A stretch of DNA of 64,000 bases from Argopecten irradians. Taxonomy: Eukaryota > Mollusca > Bivalvia > Pectinida > Pectinidae. The stretch is from contig NC_091135.1 of assembly GCF_041381155.1 (NCBI RefSeq), positions 54,325,997 through 54,389,996 of the forward strand, in the 5' to 3' direction. A model generated the notes under the pieces. The model made no database searches. It was not told the DNA's origin and worked only from the letters and a program-made list of their open reading frames with translations. The position numbers and the translations under genes were made by a program. Shown piece after piece: positions 39,601 to 44,849 of the stretch; positions within the stretch are counted from its first letter, which is position 1; the number at the start of each line of letters is the position of its first letter.

Positions 39601-42105
39601 GATATTAAGTTAAGTTTACTTAGGTTTTGGTTTTTCTCTCATCTCCAATGAAAAGAAATTTGTCTAGCTCTATGTATAAATTAATGTATGCCCTCCATGT
39701 AACAGGGAAAACTGAATTCAAATGGCTTAAGTGCGTTAAAGAAATTCTAGATAATTCTGGTTTAAGTTTTGTTTGGATATATCAAAAAAGCTGTTTACCT
39801 GATATTAAGTATCTGAAGTCAACTATTACCCAGAAATTAAGGGATCAGTTCATCCAGTCGTGGTTCCAAGATATTGAAAACTCTTCGAGAGGTTTTTATT
39901 ATTCTATATTTAAAAACCATTTTGGACTTGAAAATTATTTAATACGATTAAATGAAAAAGACAGAAAAACAATGTGCAAATTCAGAACTTCAAATATTAA
40001 ATTTCCGGTTGAAACCGGAAGATGGATAGGAGTTCAACGTAACAATAGAATATGTCATTTATGCAATACCGGTATTGGTGATGAATTCCATTATTTGTTT
40101 TTTATGTTCAGATTATAATGTAAGTCAGCTACGTGGGGATTACATTCCTGCTTACTACACAAGACATCCTAATCACATTAAAATGAAAGGCATGTTCTCC
40201 ATTTTTCATAAAAAAATGTACGCAAATTTATGCTTATTTGTTCAGAAATTATGCAATTTGTTATAGTATTAATTACAGCTCAAAATTATCTAAAATATAT
40301 GTATTGTTCTAATGTATTAATATATATACACATATGAATAAGTCAATTATTACTATACTCAATACATGTATATTAATATCTCCTATGTTACCAATTTTAA
40401 AGGTGAAACAATTTGTTGGAAAAATGTTATGACACACTGAATTTTGTTTGTAAAAGTTTGAATCTTTATACAAATAATGCATCTAATTTTGCCTGTCATG
40501 CTTTAAAATTGAATTGTATATGTATGACCTCTTGTTATACACAATAGTGTATCTGAGTGTAATAAAAGAATTGAGCTTACCTATCTGTACAGCTTACCTA
40601 TCTGTACACCTTACCTATCTATACAAAGTAGCCCTTGAAGCCCACAGTACATCTTACCTGTCTGTACACTTTACCTATTTGTACACCTTACCTATCTGTA
40701 CACTTTACCTATCTGTACAAAGTAGCCTTTGAAGCCCACAGTACATCTAATTACCTATCTGTACAGCTTACCTATCTGTACAGCTTACCTATCTGTACAA
40801 AGTAGCCCTTGAAGCCCACAGTACATCTTACCTATCTGTACACCTTACCTATTTGTACACCTTACCTATCTGTACACTTTACCTATCTGTACAAAGTAGC
40901 CTTTGAAGCCCACAGTACATCTAATTACCTATCTGTACACCTTACCTATCTGTACACCTTACCTATCGGTACACCTTACCTATCGGTACACTTTACCTAT
41001 CTGTACAAAGTAGCCTTTGAAGCCCACAGTACATCTAATTACCTATCTGTACACTTTACCTATCTGTACACCTTACCTATCTGTACAAAGTAGCCCTTGA
41101 AGCCCACAGTATATCTAATTACCTATCTGTACACCTGACATATTTGTACACCTTACCTATTTGTACACCTTACCTATTTGTACACCTTACCTATCTGTAC
41201 AAAGTAGCCCTTGAAGCACCACACATTGTACACCTTACCTATTTGTACACCTTACCTATTGTACCTTACCTATCTTACTAGCCTTGAAGCCACAGTACAA
41301 CTACCTTACCTATTTGTACACCTTACCTATTTGTACAGCTTTCCTATCTGTACACCTTACCTATCTGTACAAAGTAGCCCTTGAAGCCAACAGTACAGCT
41401 TCCCTGTCCTCCAGATTTAGTGATCACGATGACATCACCTTTTCCCTTCCCTGGTCCTGTCCGAGCAATGATCTTACTTGGAGATTTCCATTCTGATGAC
41501 AACAAGCAATCAACTCCACAAATCTTTAAACCTGAAAGATGTAGGATTTTATATGCAATTACATGTACATACATCATGAAAACTCATGAAAAAAGGAAAA
41601 GACATAGATTCTTTTGTCCTTTAAAATTTAGGAAAATGAGAACTGGAATATTGATTAATGTTTAGCATTGCATGAGATCATATCATCACACATCACACAC
41701 AGTTATCCAAAAGATTACTAATGAAAATTTTATTTTCATTTTCCTATATTAGCTGCCATGATAACAATATCTGATATCGCTTCTTTTGCAAAAATGATTG
41801 ATGGCTTACTTGGCTATAATAGTGTAGTCCAAATCTGGTCCCCATTTTTTCCCAAGTATTTTTAAAGTGCCTTGGACACTTAAAATATGGTAAGTTATAA
41901 TTGTAGAGCAATACTTTAAGTCAGGAACTTTTTCAACCCTTCCAATAGAATTATAATTACTACCAGGTATAATTTTTAATGCAATACCTATAAGGTCATT
42001 GATATCATATCCCAGATTTTCGCCTCTTATTGTGATGCGAGTGCCCGGGGGTCCTTCCTTGGGGGACACCCCTGTTACTAGGGGTGGGGCACTCCTTCCA
42101 GGCAT
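9555..42105 (-). CDS. EXOC2: Exocyst complex component 2 (SEC5), 26 coding exons found
   Basis: SEC5 is a subunit of the octameric exocyst, which tethers secretory vesicles to the plasma membrane and answers to Ral GTPases. Exons read continuously in phase from [12 protein letters not shown] (start 42105) to a TGA at 9555-9557, total 2,611 coding bases (about 870 codons). They are collinear with human EXOC2 (924 residues, recalled). Residues ~5-95 form the IPT/TIG domain that binds Ral; the rest is the helical SEC5 rod, ending in [15 protein letters not shown]. The start at 42105 matches the human start; an in-frame ATG at 42141 lies across a likely 5'-UTR acceptor. The segment equivalent to human YLSDLHASGDPAWQC and the following linker is not found between 30,037 and 21,426, and the phase (2 to 1) confirms at least one exon is missing. 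Introns are swollen by tandem arrays and transposons. Confidence 0.97.
9870..9926 (-). CDS. EXOC2: EXOC2 exon 26
   Basis: 57 bases, phase 2 at both ends, donor GTGAGT. It encodes [19 protein letters not shown], matching human SSFKQALEALPQL. Confidence 0.93.
10293..10354 (-). CDS. EXOC2: EXOC2 exon 25
   Basis: 62 bases from phase 0 to phase 2. It encodes [20 protein letters not shown], matching human [20 protein letters not shown]. Confidence 0.95.
10548..10670 (-). mobile_element. tRNA-derived SINE-like copy 1
   Basis: On the minus strand it reads GGTAGCTCAGCCGGTAGAGC (A box) and GGGTTTGAATCCCGG (B box), bounded by TGTAGCGG-type inverted ends. The acceptor halves do not pair and the anticodon stem is poor, so this is a tRNA-derived repeat and not a tRNA gene. 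It lies in the intron between EXOC2 exons 24 and 25. Confidence 0.7.
10768..10892 (-). mobile_element. tRNA-derived SINE-like copy 2, beside a splice donor
   Basis: A second, more diverged copy of the repeat at 10,548. About 100 bases of shared flank separate them, and both start after an AGGAGARGAGAAAATGTAGC stretch. Its other end (CCCGCTACA) stops a few bases from the exon 24 donor at 10897. Confidence 0.7.
10898..11020 (-). CDS. EXOC2: EXOC2 exon 24
   Basis: 123 bases, phase 0 at both ends. It encodes [20 protein letters not shown], then [14 protein letters not shown], matching human VPRVLSKVIEAVSEELSRLM. Confidence 0.95.
11248..11303 (-). CDS. EXOC2: EXOC2 exon 23
   Basis: 56 bases from phase 1 to phase 0. 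It encodes [19 protein letters not shown], matching human [19 protein letters not shown]. Confidence 0.95.
11696..11995. mobile_element. Pearl-type element, 5'-end fragment
   Basis: Starts AACAAGAAGCCCATGGGCCT, then TAACGCTCACCTGAG, the usual left end of the family. It continues with GC-rich GGGGCCCCTCCC-type text typical of the core repeats. No ACGG tract or 3' hairpin follows, so only the left part is present. It lies in an EXOC2 intron. Confidence 0.65.
12072..12213 (-). CDS. EXOC2: EXOC2 exon 22
   Basis: 142 bases from phase 0 to phase 1. It encodes [20 protein letters not shown] and ends [11 protein letters not shown], matching human [20 protein letters not shown] and GYFDWKDCLPPTG. Donor GTATGT. 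Confidence 0.95.
12780..13774. repeat. 39-bp minisatellite, block 1 (~26 copies)
   Basis: The unit reads GTTTGTTAAGTGTTTACAAA, then CACTGACCTAAAAGACAAG. Copies are highly alike, with AACAGAC, AAAAGAC and AAAGAC variants. A short non-repeat interruption lies near 13,137-13,160. A MITE at 13,775 splits the array. Confidence 0.95.
13775..14285. mobile_element. TTAA MITE inside the 39-bp array, 511 bp
   Basis: Bounded by TTAA at 13771-13774 and 14286-14289, both belonging to the array unit (TTTGTTAAGTG), so the duplication is clean. Imperfect terminal inverted repeats AGCCACACTATACGTAACT and AGGCCCAATATCCGTATCT agree at 14 of 19 positions. No transposase frame. A piggyBac-like family is inferred from TTAA. 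Confidence 0.85.
14286..14905. repeat. 39-bp minisatellite, block 2 (~16 copies)
   Basis: Same unit and phase as block 1. The array stops about 20-30 bases from the donor of EXOC2 exon 21 (14,925). Confidence 0.95.
14926..15042 (-). CDS. EXOC2: EXOC2 exon 21
   Basis: 117 bases, phase 0 at both ends. It encodes [20 protein letters not shown], matching human [20 protein letters not shown]. Its acceptor region is duplicated upstream (54 bases). Confidence 0.95.
15037..15140. repeat. EXOC2: 54-bp tandem duplication of the exon 21 acceptor
   Basis: The block spanning TTTATCCTGTAACAAGTC to CATAATAGCTTAAT occurs twice, at 15,037 and 15,091. On the minus strand each copy ends GACTTGTTACAG and GATAAA, so there are two tandem acceptors 54 bases apart. 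Confidence 0.93.
15329..15398 (-). CDS. EXOC2: EXOC2 exon 20
   Basis: 70 bases from phase 2 to phase 0. It encodes [19 protein letters not shown] and then ILPL, which falls in the variable loop before human [13 protein letters not shown]. The donor CTG|GTTTGT is weaker than most in the gene. Confidence 0.85.
15640..15835. repeat. Degenerate repeats of the exon 19 donor region
   Basis: GGGGAGATAACT followed by TACTTA or similar recurs about four times. On the minus strand these read AATAAGTTAGTTATCTCCCC-like, resembling the exon 19 end plus donor (CACCATTAA|GTAAGTTATC). Divergence is high. GGGGAGATAACT is also a common dispersed motif in molluscs, which makes this less certain. Confidence 0.5.
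15821..15942 (-). CDS. EXOC2: EXOC2 exon 19
   Basis: 122 bases from phase 0 to phase 2. It encodes [31 protein letters not shown] and [10 protein letters not shown], matching human VFQQPKTQEEVCQLSINIMQ and the residues after it. Confidence 0.9.
16260..16343 (-). CDS. EXOC2: EXOC2 exon 18
   Basis: 84 bases, phase 0 at both ends. It encodes [20 protein letters not shown], then QNKPGEPE, matching human LPCQFEQCIVCSLQSLKGVL and ECKPGEAS. Confidence 0.93.
16726..16799 (-). CDS. EXOC2: EXOC2 exon 17
   Basis: 74 bases from phase 1 to phase 0. It encodes [20 protein letters not shown], matching human [20 protein letters not shown]. The acceptor GTTTCCACAG abuts the 45-bp array. Confidence 0.92.
16805..18610 (-). 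repeat. 45-bp minisatellite (~38 copies), acceptor-derived
   Basis: On the minus strand the unit reads GAGTTGTGTCCCTTATATCC, then TCAGATATCTGAGTATTATG, then TCATT. The true exon 17 acceptor region (GAGTTGTATCCCTTGTTTCC then ACAG and ATGTCC) aligns to the unit with about four mismatches in 24 bases, so every unit carries a CCTCAG acceptor-like site. The length is a multiple of three, giving long open frames such as repeated [15 protein letters not shown] over up to 302 codons; these are repeat artefacts unless shown to be expressed. Confidence 0.93.
18991..19112 (-). CDS. EXOC2: EXOC2 exon 16
   Basis: 122 bases from phase 2 to phase 1. It encodes [14 protein letters not shown], then [20 protein letters not shown], matching human LILDLRVRCVMATLQHTAEE. 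Confidence 0.93.
19605..19774 (-). CDS. EXOC2: EXOC2 exon 15
   Basis: 170 bases from phase 0 to phase 2. It encodes [20 protein letters not shown] and then [19 protein letters not shown], matching human KMIQEVMHSLVKLTRGALLP and the block after it. Confidence 0.94.
20038..20088 (-). CDS. EXOC2: EXOC2 exon 14
   Basis: 51 bases, phase 0 at both ends. It encodes [17 protein letters not shown], in the place of human SGQIERSKNVRQRQNDFK. Confidence 0.85.
20169..20266. repeat. ~98-bp palindrome-like MITE
   Basis: ATTAGACTTGTAATTTCGCT and its near-exact reverse complement AGCGGAATTACAAGTCTAAT bracket a short centre. A tiny foldback element in an EXOC2 intron. Confidence 0.8.
20383..20513 (-). CDS. 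EXOC2: EXOC2 exon 13
   Basis: 131 bases from phase 1 to phase 0. It encodes [17 protein letters not shown] and [18 protein letters not shown], matching human YKTPHRVAFVEKLTKLVL and FWKLWISYVNGSLF. Confidence 0.96.
20685..21300. mobile_element. Pearl-type element with ACGG tract, ~616 bp
   Basis: Left end AACAAGAGATCCCAGAGGGA has an AGATCCC/GGGATCT stem. The body has two or three diverged repeats (CTTTTTGAGAAATAGCGGTA versus CTTTCTGAGAAATAGCGGTA). A (GGAC)n run lies at 21,187-21,245. It ends with the hairpin AGCCCACCATC-tgat-GATGGTGGGCT and AAAAA. GCCCACCA near the left end is the inverse of TGGTGGGC at the right. This is the layout known for bivalve pearl elements, which are Helentron/HINE-like. 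Non-autonomous. Confidence 0.8.
21370..21426 (-). CDS. EXOC2: EXOC2 exon 12
   Basis: 57 bases, phase 1 at both ends. It encodes [18 protein letters not shown], leading into [11 protein letters not shown] of exon 13. It is weakly conserved, but splice sites and phase fit. Confidence 0.8.
21590..26870. repeat. 31-bp satellite-like array, ~170 copies
   Basis: The unit reads TGCCTACCTTCCTCTATATA, then AGATCTAGTGA, with two main variable sites (GATGCC or GATACC; CCTGTAT or CCTCTAT). Copies are very alike until about 26,000 and decay over the last ~800 bases. It lies entirely in the EXOC2 intron upstream of exon 12. On the minus strand the G variant reads TATATACAGGAAGGTAGG, joining an acceptor-like and a donor-like site. 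Confidence 0.97.
26875..28403. mobile_element. Pearl-type element, ~10 core repeats of ~157 bp
   Basis: Core units contain CAGAACTCTAGGACAAGTAG, GGCCCCGCCCCTCCTGCCCC and CCAAATTTGGTTACAATCCA. The right end has GACGGACGACGGACG and the hairpin AGCTCACCGGACCTTCGGGC leading to TTGAGCTAAAAA. The left end is missing: the core abuts the decayed end of the 31-bp array. The 115-residue open frame inside is repeat-derived. Confidence 0.85.
28404..28811. other. Unique sequence between two pearl elements
   Basis: About 400 bases unlike the flanking repeats. A minus-strand open frame (28,419-28,622) has a short stretch, [14 protein letters not shown], faintly recalling the missing EXOC2 exon. However, no acceptor gives the required phase 2, so I do not call it an exon. 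Confidence 0.4.
28812..29635. mobile_element. Pearl-type element, ~5 diverged core repeats
   Basis: Same core type as the neighbour at 26.9 kb, but more diverged (GACTAGTAG variants). It ends in a (GGAC)n-like tract and the hairpin GCTCACCGGCCCTTTGGGCC then AGGTGAGCTAAAAA. No left end is visible. Confidence 0.85.
30037..30139 (-). CDS. EXOC2: EXOC2 exon 11
   Basis: 103 bases from phase 1 to phase 2. It encodes [18 protein letters not shown], then [16 protein letters not shown], matching human YAEVETRIEALRELLLDKLL and TPSTLHDQKRYIR. Donor CG|GTAAGT. The next exon in the transcript is not found. Confidence 0.95.
30488..30569 (-). CDS. EXOC2: EXOC2 exon 10
   Basis: 82 bases from phase 0 to phase 1. 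It encodes [17 protein letters not shown], then [10 protein letters not shown], matching human GDYDVVINDYEKAKSLFG. Confidence 0.97.
31265..31410 (-). CDS. EXOC2: EXOC2 exon 9
   Basis: 146 bases from phase 1 to phase 0. It encodes [20 protein letters not shown], then [15 protein letters not shown], almost identical to human. Confidence 0.98.
31775..31846 (-). CDS. EXOC2: EXOC2 exon 8
   Basis: 72 bases, phase 1 at both ends. It encodes [20 protein letters not shown], then VLLM, in the place of human [20 protein letters not shown]. A 30-bp array begins about 14 bases upstream of its acceptor. Confidence 0.88.
31861..32278. repeat. 30-bp minisatellite (~14 copies) next to the exon 8 acceptor
   Basis: The unit reads AATCACAGTGTAACAACTGT, then TGAACTTTAC. 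Because 30 is a multiple of three, both strands show long open frames (repeated [10 protein letters not shown] on plus, [10 protein letters not shown] on minus). These are artefacts of the repeat. Sequence identity between copies is very high. Confidence 0.95.
32384..32508 (-). CDS. EXOC2: EXOC2 exon 7
   Basis: 125 bases from phase 2 to phase 1. It encodes [20 protein letters not shown], then [17 protein letters not shown], matching human [20 protein letters not shown]. Confidence 0.97.
32753..32990. repeat. 35-bp minisatellite (~6-7 copies)
   Basis: The unit reads CAATTATCTCCCCCTGATAC, then TGAATGTTCTATATT. It sits in the middle of the EXOC2 exon 6-7 intron and does not touch a splice site. 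Confidence 0.93.
33204..33273 (-). CDS. EXOC2: EXOC2 exon 6
   Basis: 70 bases from phase 1 to phase 2. It encodes [20 protein letters not shown], matching human [20 protein letters not shown]. Confidence 0.97.
33655..33698 (-). CDS. EXOC2: EXOC2 exon 5
   Basis: A 44-base exon from phase 2 to phase 1. It encodes [14 protein letters not shown], matching human SKFSQKDLEMLF. Confidence 0.92.
33885..34020 (-). CDS. EXOC2: EXOC2 exon 4
   Basis: 136 bases from phase 1 to phase 2. It encodes [19 protein letters not shown] and [13 protein letters not shown], matching human ILDQSAVWVDEMN and NPLGIE. Its first 48 bases plus acceptor recur in tandem just upstream. Confidence 0.95.
33973..34228. repeat. 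EXOC2: 64-bp tandem repeat (4 copies) of the exon 4 acceptor
   Basis: Units start TTACACTCTGTGACTCGTCA at 33,973, 34,037, 34,101 and 34,165. The first is the 5' part of coding exon 4 plus its acceptor; the next two are nearly exact copies in the intron and the fourth is more diverged. The copied block includes TATTTACCCAG (acceptor) and the start of the exon. Confidence 0.96.
34270..35849. repeat. EXOC2: Composite array copied from the exon 3 donor, distal part
   Basis: Built of a 17-bp unit (CTTACCTATCTGTACAC or CAG variant) and a longer unit (AAAGTAGCCCTTGAAGCCCA then CAGTACATC). On the minus strand these read GGGCTTCAAGGGCTACTTTG, then TACAGATAG|GTAAG, which is the last 37 bases of coding exon 3 plus its donor. 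Dozens of donor copies are present. Open frames such as 34,271-34,648 are artefacts. Confidence 0.95.
35940..36758 (+). CDS. LINE ORF1 protein (RNA-binding)
   Basis: 272 residues, intact. A proline-rich start ([16 protein letters not shown]) is followed by a coiled coil at about residues 25-120. Next comes an RRM-like region ([20 protein letters not shown], then [19 protein letters not shown]) and a basic C-terminal part ([20 protein letters not shown]). The order matches L1-type ORF1 proteins, which trimerise and bind the element RNA. It ends 21 bases before ORF2. Confidence 0.85.
   Translation: MASMEPPPPPPPSPPPTPSMFLINDLHTRLSQLDQILPKLDILDQINEKINTFENCIRNIQKDLGDVREMAERNKATNDKQEDHHCNLEFRVSELEKKNEMLLQENHELSENFLRLQTQSMKYNLLFSGIPDTYDQTENAEDTVKDFLRDSLQIERADEIAFDNVHRLRQRSDRKPRSIIAKFSKYSDLEKVLQAAPTKLRDKPEISIQKQFPQEIARRRGALYPVMREQKRRGNRAVLNYDTLYVNGEPYRDAPPRYPATERPPPGNNGRH
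36780..40266 (+). CDS. LINE ORF2: endonuclease-reverse transcriptase, three frameshifts
   Basis: The first frame, 36,780-38,894, holds the AP-endonuclease (LNVCGI, VETKTDD, GDLNART, SDAHC) and the start of the RT ([44 protein letters not shown]). The frame changes near 38,880 and continues with [20 protein letters not shown] and the catalytic YADD ([11 protein letters not shown]). It changes back near 39,640, running through to [18 protein letters not shown], and again near 40,095, ending about 40,266. The shifts lie at A or T runs. The protein nicks target DNA and copies the RNA in place. Confidence 0.9.
40574..41400. repeat. EXOC2: Composite array copied from the exon 3 donor, proximal part
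   Basis: Same units as the array at 34.3 kb. It continues, without a gap on the exon side, into the real 3' end of exon 3: the last unit (CTATCTGTACAAAGTAGCCC, 41,361 on) is itself coding. Some units at 41,210-41,290 are degraded. Confidence 0.95.
41361..41531 (-). CDS. EXOC2: EXOC2 exon 3 (IPT/TIG domain)
   Basis: 171 bases, phase 1 at both ends. It encodes [20 protein letters not shown], then [20 protein letters not shown] and GYFVQIG, matching human [20 protein letters not shown] and [20 protein letters not shown]. Donor ATAG|GTAAGG. Its last 37 bases seed the downstream array. Confidence 0.97.
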
Positions 42106-42135
42106 CTTGACTAAACAGAAGTAGTCCTCAGAAGC
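41988..42135 (-). CDS. EXOC2: EXOC2 exon 2 (first coding exon)
   Basis: Coding from ATG at 42105 ([18 protein letters not shown], then [11 protein letters not shown]) to phase 1 at 41988. Human reads SRQPPLVTGISPNEG. A TATAAGTGCAG acceptor at 42136 leaves about 30 bases of 5' UTR. The other in-frame ATG, at 42141, lies inside that acceptor, so 42105 is preferred. Confidence 0.96.
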
Positions 42136-42399
42136 CTGCACTTATACATATATAATAGTGTTGTACAGTGTGTTTCTGCTTACATTCTTCAAACTGAAAT
42201 TTAAAATATACAAGAGATGTACATGTAATTGTAACTTATCATCATTGTATCACAGTGTGTTATGTTATTGTCGTTTTAACCCAGGGATACAATATACCAC
42301 ATATATATACAACTTATATTTGTAATGAAATAAATAACATATCAATGTGCCTCGTTTATGTAAATACAATGAACTAAATCTAAAAACTTATCCCACGTA

Positions 42400-43755
42400 C
42401 AGCACCATGACAAAAGTATTCGTGATTTTTTAAATGGCGGCTTGGCCGCTGTGCACTTCGTGCGATTACAGGGGTATAAGTAACTCGTACATAAATGTAT
42501 ATTTTTGGCTGATTTTTTTATATGACGTCGTAGATGACGTAGCTGACGTCATTTGTCAAAGACAGATGTCTGCTTGCTAAAATACCAACGTAAACAAAGC
42601 CACGTAAAGATGGGGAGGAAATCGGCTGAAGTTTCGTCTGACATGAAAAAAGTTATAATAGAAATGAAGTCATACGGACATAAAACTTAGTTGATGAAGG
42701 CAACTGGAATACCAGAATCTACGATTAGATCCATATGGAAAAGGTATTTGGAAAGTGGAACTCTGGAAAACAAAGCAAGAACAGGTAGGCCGTCTAAGTT
42801 GTCAAAGAGAGACAAAACATGGTTTTTTCTTTACACAAAAACAAACAGAGGCAAAGTATTGAAGGAAATAACTAATGAATTAAATGAAAGATCGGATGTA
42901 CAAAGTGCAGTCAATAGTCGAACTGTTCCAAGATTTCTTCATAAAAAGGATTTGAAGTGCAGAGTTGTCAGAAAAAAGATGGTTGTTTCGGAAGTAAATC
43001 GTAAAAAATGTTTAAACTGGTGTTTAGAAAAAAGACGACTTAGTGTGGAACAATATTGGAAAACTATAATATTTTTCTGATGAAAGTCAGGTTGTAATAG
43101 GTAATAATCACAGTGCATATGTGTCGAGAACAGCCTGTGAATCTTTCCTACCAGAGTGCATGTGCCCTCCCCGTCAGCGCCAGATATCTGTTATGGTGTG
43201 GGGATGCATCACATATTATATGGTGTAGGAACTCTTTGTAAACTTGACGGAAATATAAATGCCCAGAAATACGTAAATATACCAGATGATAATCTTTGGC
43301 CTGTAATCGCTCAGCATTTCGCCGACAAAATATATATTTCAAGACGACAATGCCCCCTTACATCGGGCACATGTTACAAACGAATTTAAGCTGCTAAATA
43401 ATATATACCAACCATTATATGGCCTGCACAATCACCAGACATTGATATTACTGAAAATTTGTGGCTTAGAATCAAAAGGACTTTGCAAAACAACGCCCGG
43501 AACAACGGATCTGCAGACCAGCTGTTTCTAGCGATTTCCGATATATGGGTTTCATTCACTCTTCAATATGTCAGATCTTTATATAATTCAATACCTCGCC
43601 GTTTGTTAGCAGTTATCAAGTCCAAAGGTCACCTTACAAAATACTAGGTAAGTGCAATTATTTTAATGTTGTGTAAAAAAAGTTTTCGGTCAGCGATGCT
43701 TAATGAAGGACGTCAGCCATCTTGGAAAATCGCGAATACTTTTGTCATGGCGCTG
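42400..43755 (+). mobile_element. Tc1/mariner-type DNA transposon, broken transposase
   Basis: Terminal repeats CAGCACCATGACAAAAGTAT and (inverted) CAGCGCCATGACAAAAGTAT are flanked by TA on both sides; length 1,356 bp. It lies in EXOC2 intron 1 on the opposite strand. The inner parts of the repeats (TTCGTGATTTTTTAAATGGC on the left) extend the match to about 40 bases. Confidence 0.93.
42610..43647 (+). pseudogene. Tc1-type transposase pseudogene (DDE)
   Basis: It starts MGRKSAEVSSDMKKVIIEMK and has a TAG near 42,688. It then continues with the paired-like DNA-binding region (STIRSIWKRYLESGTLENKA then RTGRPSKLS) and FSDESQ (first Asp). The remaining catalytic blocks (QDDNAPLHRAHVTNEF and WPAQSPDIDITENLW) lie in shifted frames at 43,340-43,470. 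At least three disruptions; not functional. The motifs and TA target site fit the DD34E Tc1 group. Confidence 0.88.
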
Positions 43756-44152
43756 TATATCTATAACGTACGCGTTATGTCTAATGAACAGCTGATAGAC
43801 TGTACTGTGTCTTTTTTAATCAACTGCCTGGAAAGATTTGTCAGATAGTAAACAACTCAGGGGACAACTACGTTACATGTAGACAACACATGAACATGTT
43901 TTTTCAACAAAGGGAATAGGGAAAGAATCATGCAACTCAGAACAGCTCTTGATCAGTTGATAAGCTGCAGCTGTTGGAATTCATCAGTTCATGTGAACAA
44001 CTGATGCATTCGGCCATAATTTTACGGAAATCCGACTTGAATTCAAGTTATTTTAGAATCTCGTCGACCTATCCTTCAAAACAGTTACGACTATGGTCAG
44101 CTTGAGTAAACAAAGAGAAGGCATGCAATGCAATGAATAACAACACGCCTAC

Positions 44153-44240
44153 CTTTAAAATCGTCCGAGGAGGAGTTGACAGATTTTATATTGTTGAAGT
44201 TCGAGTTCCGTAAAAGAGTTTCACTATAAGGGAGGTAACT
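44153..44240 (-). other. EXOC2: EXOC2 5' non-coding exon (exon 1, right edge approximate)
   Basis: On the minus strand, CGGACGATTTTAAAG is followed by a GTAGGC donor. Phase is irrelevant because the first ATG lies in exon 2. The right edge near 44,240 (start of transcription) is a guess; GC content is higher here than around it. Confidence 0.55.
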
Positions 44241-44481
44241 CCGGTCCGTAAGGCGAGTTAAGTATCAGTAGATCTATGCCTGCTGGGTGTATTACATGTA
44301 CAGTAACGTACATATATACAAAAACATACGGGGGAATCTTACAGTGGTATCAAGGATTTATAAATCCTTGGTTATATATACATAACTGGGTGATTTTTAA
44401 GTGTTACTTTTTCTTCAGTAAAATACAGTAGGCCTAATCTCTTGAAAACCATACAATACTACAGGTATTTGAGAATTACAG

Positions 44482-44847
44482 ATAATATAATCATGGACCC
44501 ACCAGAGTGCCATAAGACCATTTTTAGACGTTTAAGAGGTCTAGATTAAAAAACGATAAAAATCATACTCTACATGGTACTATTTTTATCTTTTTTTTTT
44601 TAATCTAGACCTCTTAAACGTCTAAAAATGGTCTGCATAAGACCATTTTTAGACGTTTAAGAGGTCTAGATTAAAAAAACGATGAAAATCATACTCTACA
44701 TGGTACTATATAGTATATAGTACCATGTACTATATACTATATAGTACCATGTAGAGTATGATTTTTATCTTTTTTTTTTTTAATCTAGACCTCTTAAACG
44801 TCTAAAAATGGTCTTATGGCACTCAGGTGGGTCCATGATTATATTAT
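44482..44847. mobile_element. 366-bp nested palindrome (foldback MITE)
   Basis: The two halves are near-perfect reverse complements from ATAATATAATCATGGACCCA outward in. Each half contains a smaller palindrome built on CATTTTTAGACGTTTAAGAG then GTCTAGATT. The centre is TATATAGTATATAGTACC-like. A diverged relative lies at 63,022-63,158. No coding capacity. Confidence 0.9.
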
Positions 44848-44849
44848 GT

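Larger units (their letters stand above)
35850..40573 (+). mobile_element. APE-type LINE, nearly full length, inside the array
   Basis: A ~4.7 kb non-LTR retrotransposon with two frames: ORF1 (coiled coil, L1-ORF1-like) and ORF2 (endonuclease, reverse transcriptase, C-terminal CCHC-like). It ends GTAATAAAAGAATTG without a long poly-A. Both flanks are array sequence; AGCTTACCTATCTGTA occurs at both edges and could be the target duplication, but the array repeats it anyway. Orientation is opposite to EXOC2. Three frameshifts in ORF2, all in homopolymer runs, so it is either a young copy or mis-assembled at those bases. Clade not settled (CR1/I/L2-like by motif). Confidence 0.93.

Noticed and set aside
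35940-40266. Host gene with endonuclease and RT domains
   Set aside because: Two-frame LINE structure, termini inside the array and orientation opposite to EXOC2 show it is a retrotransposon.
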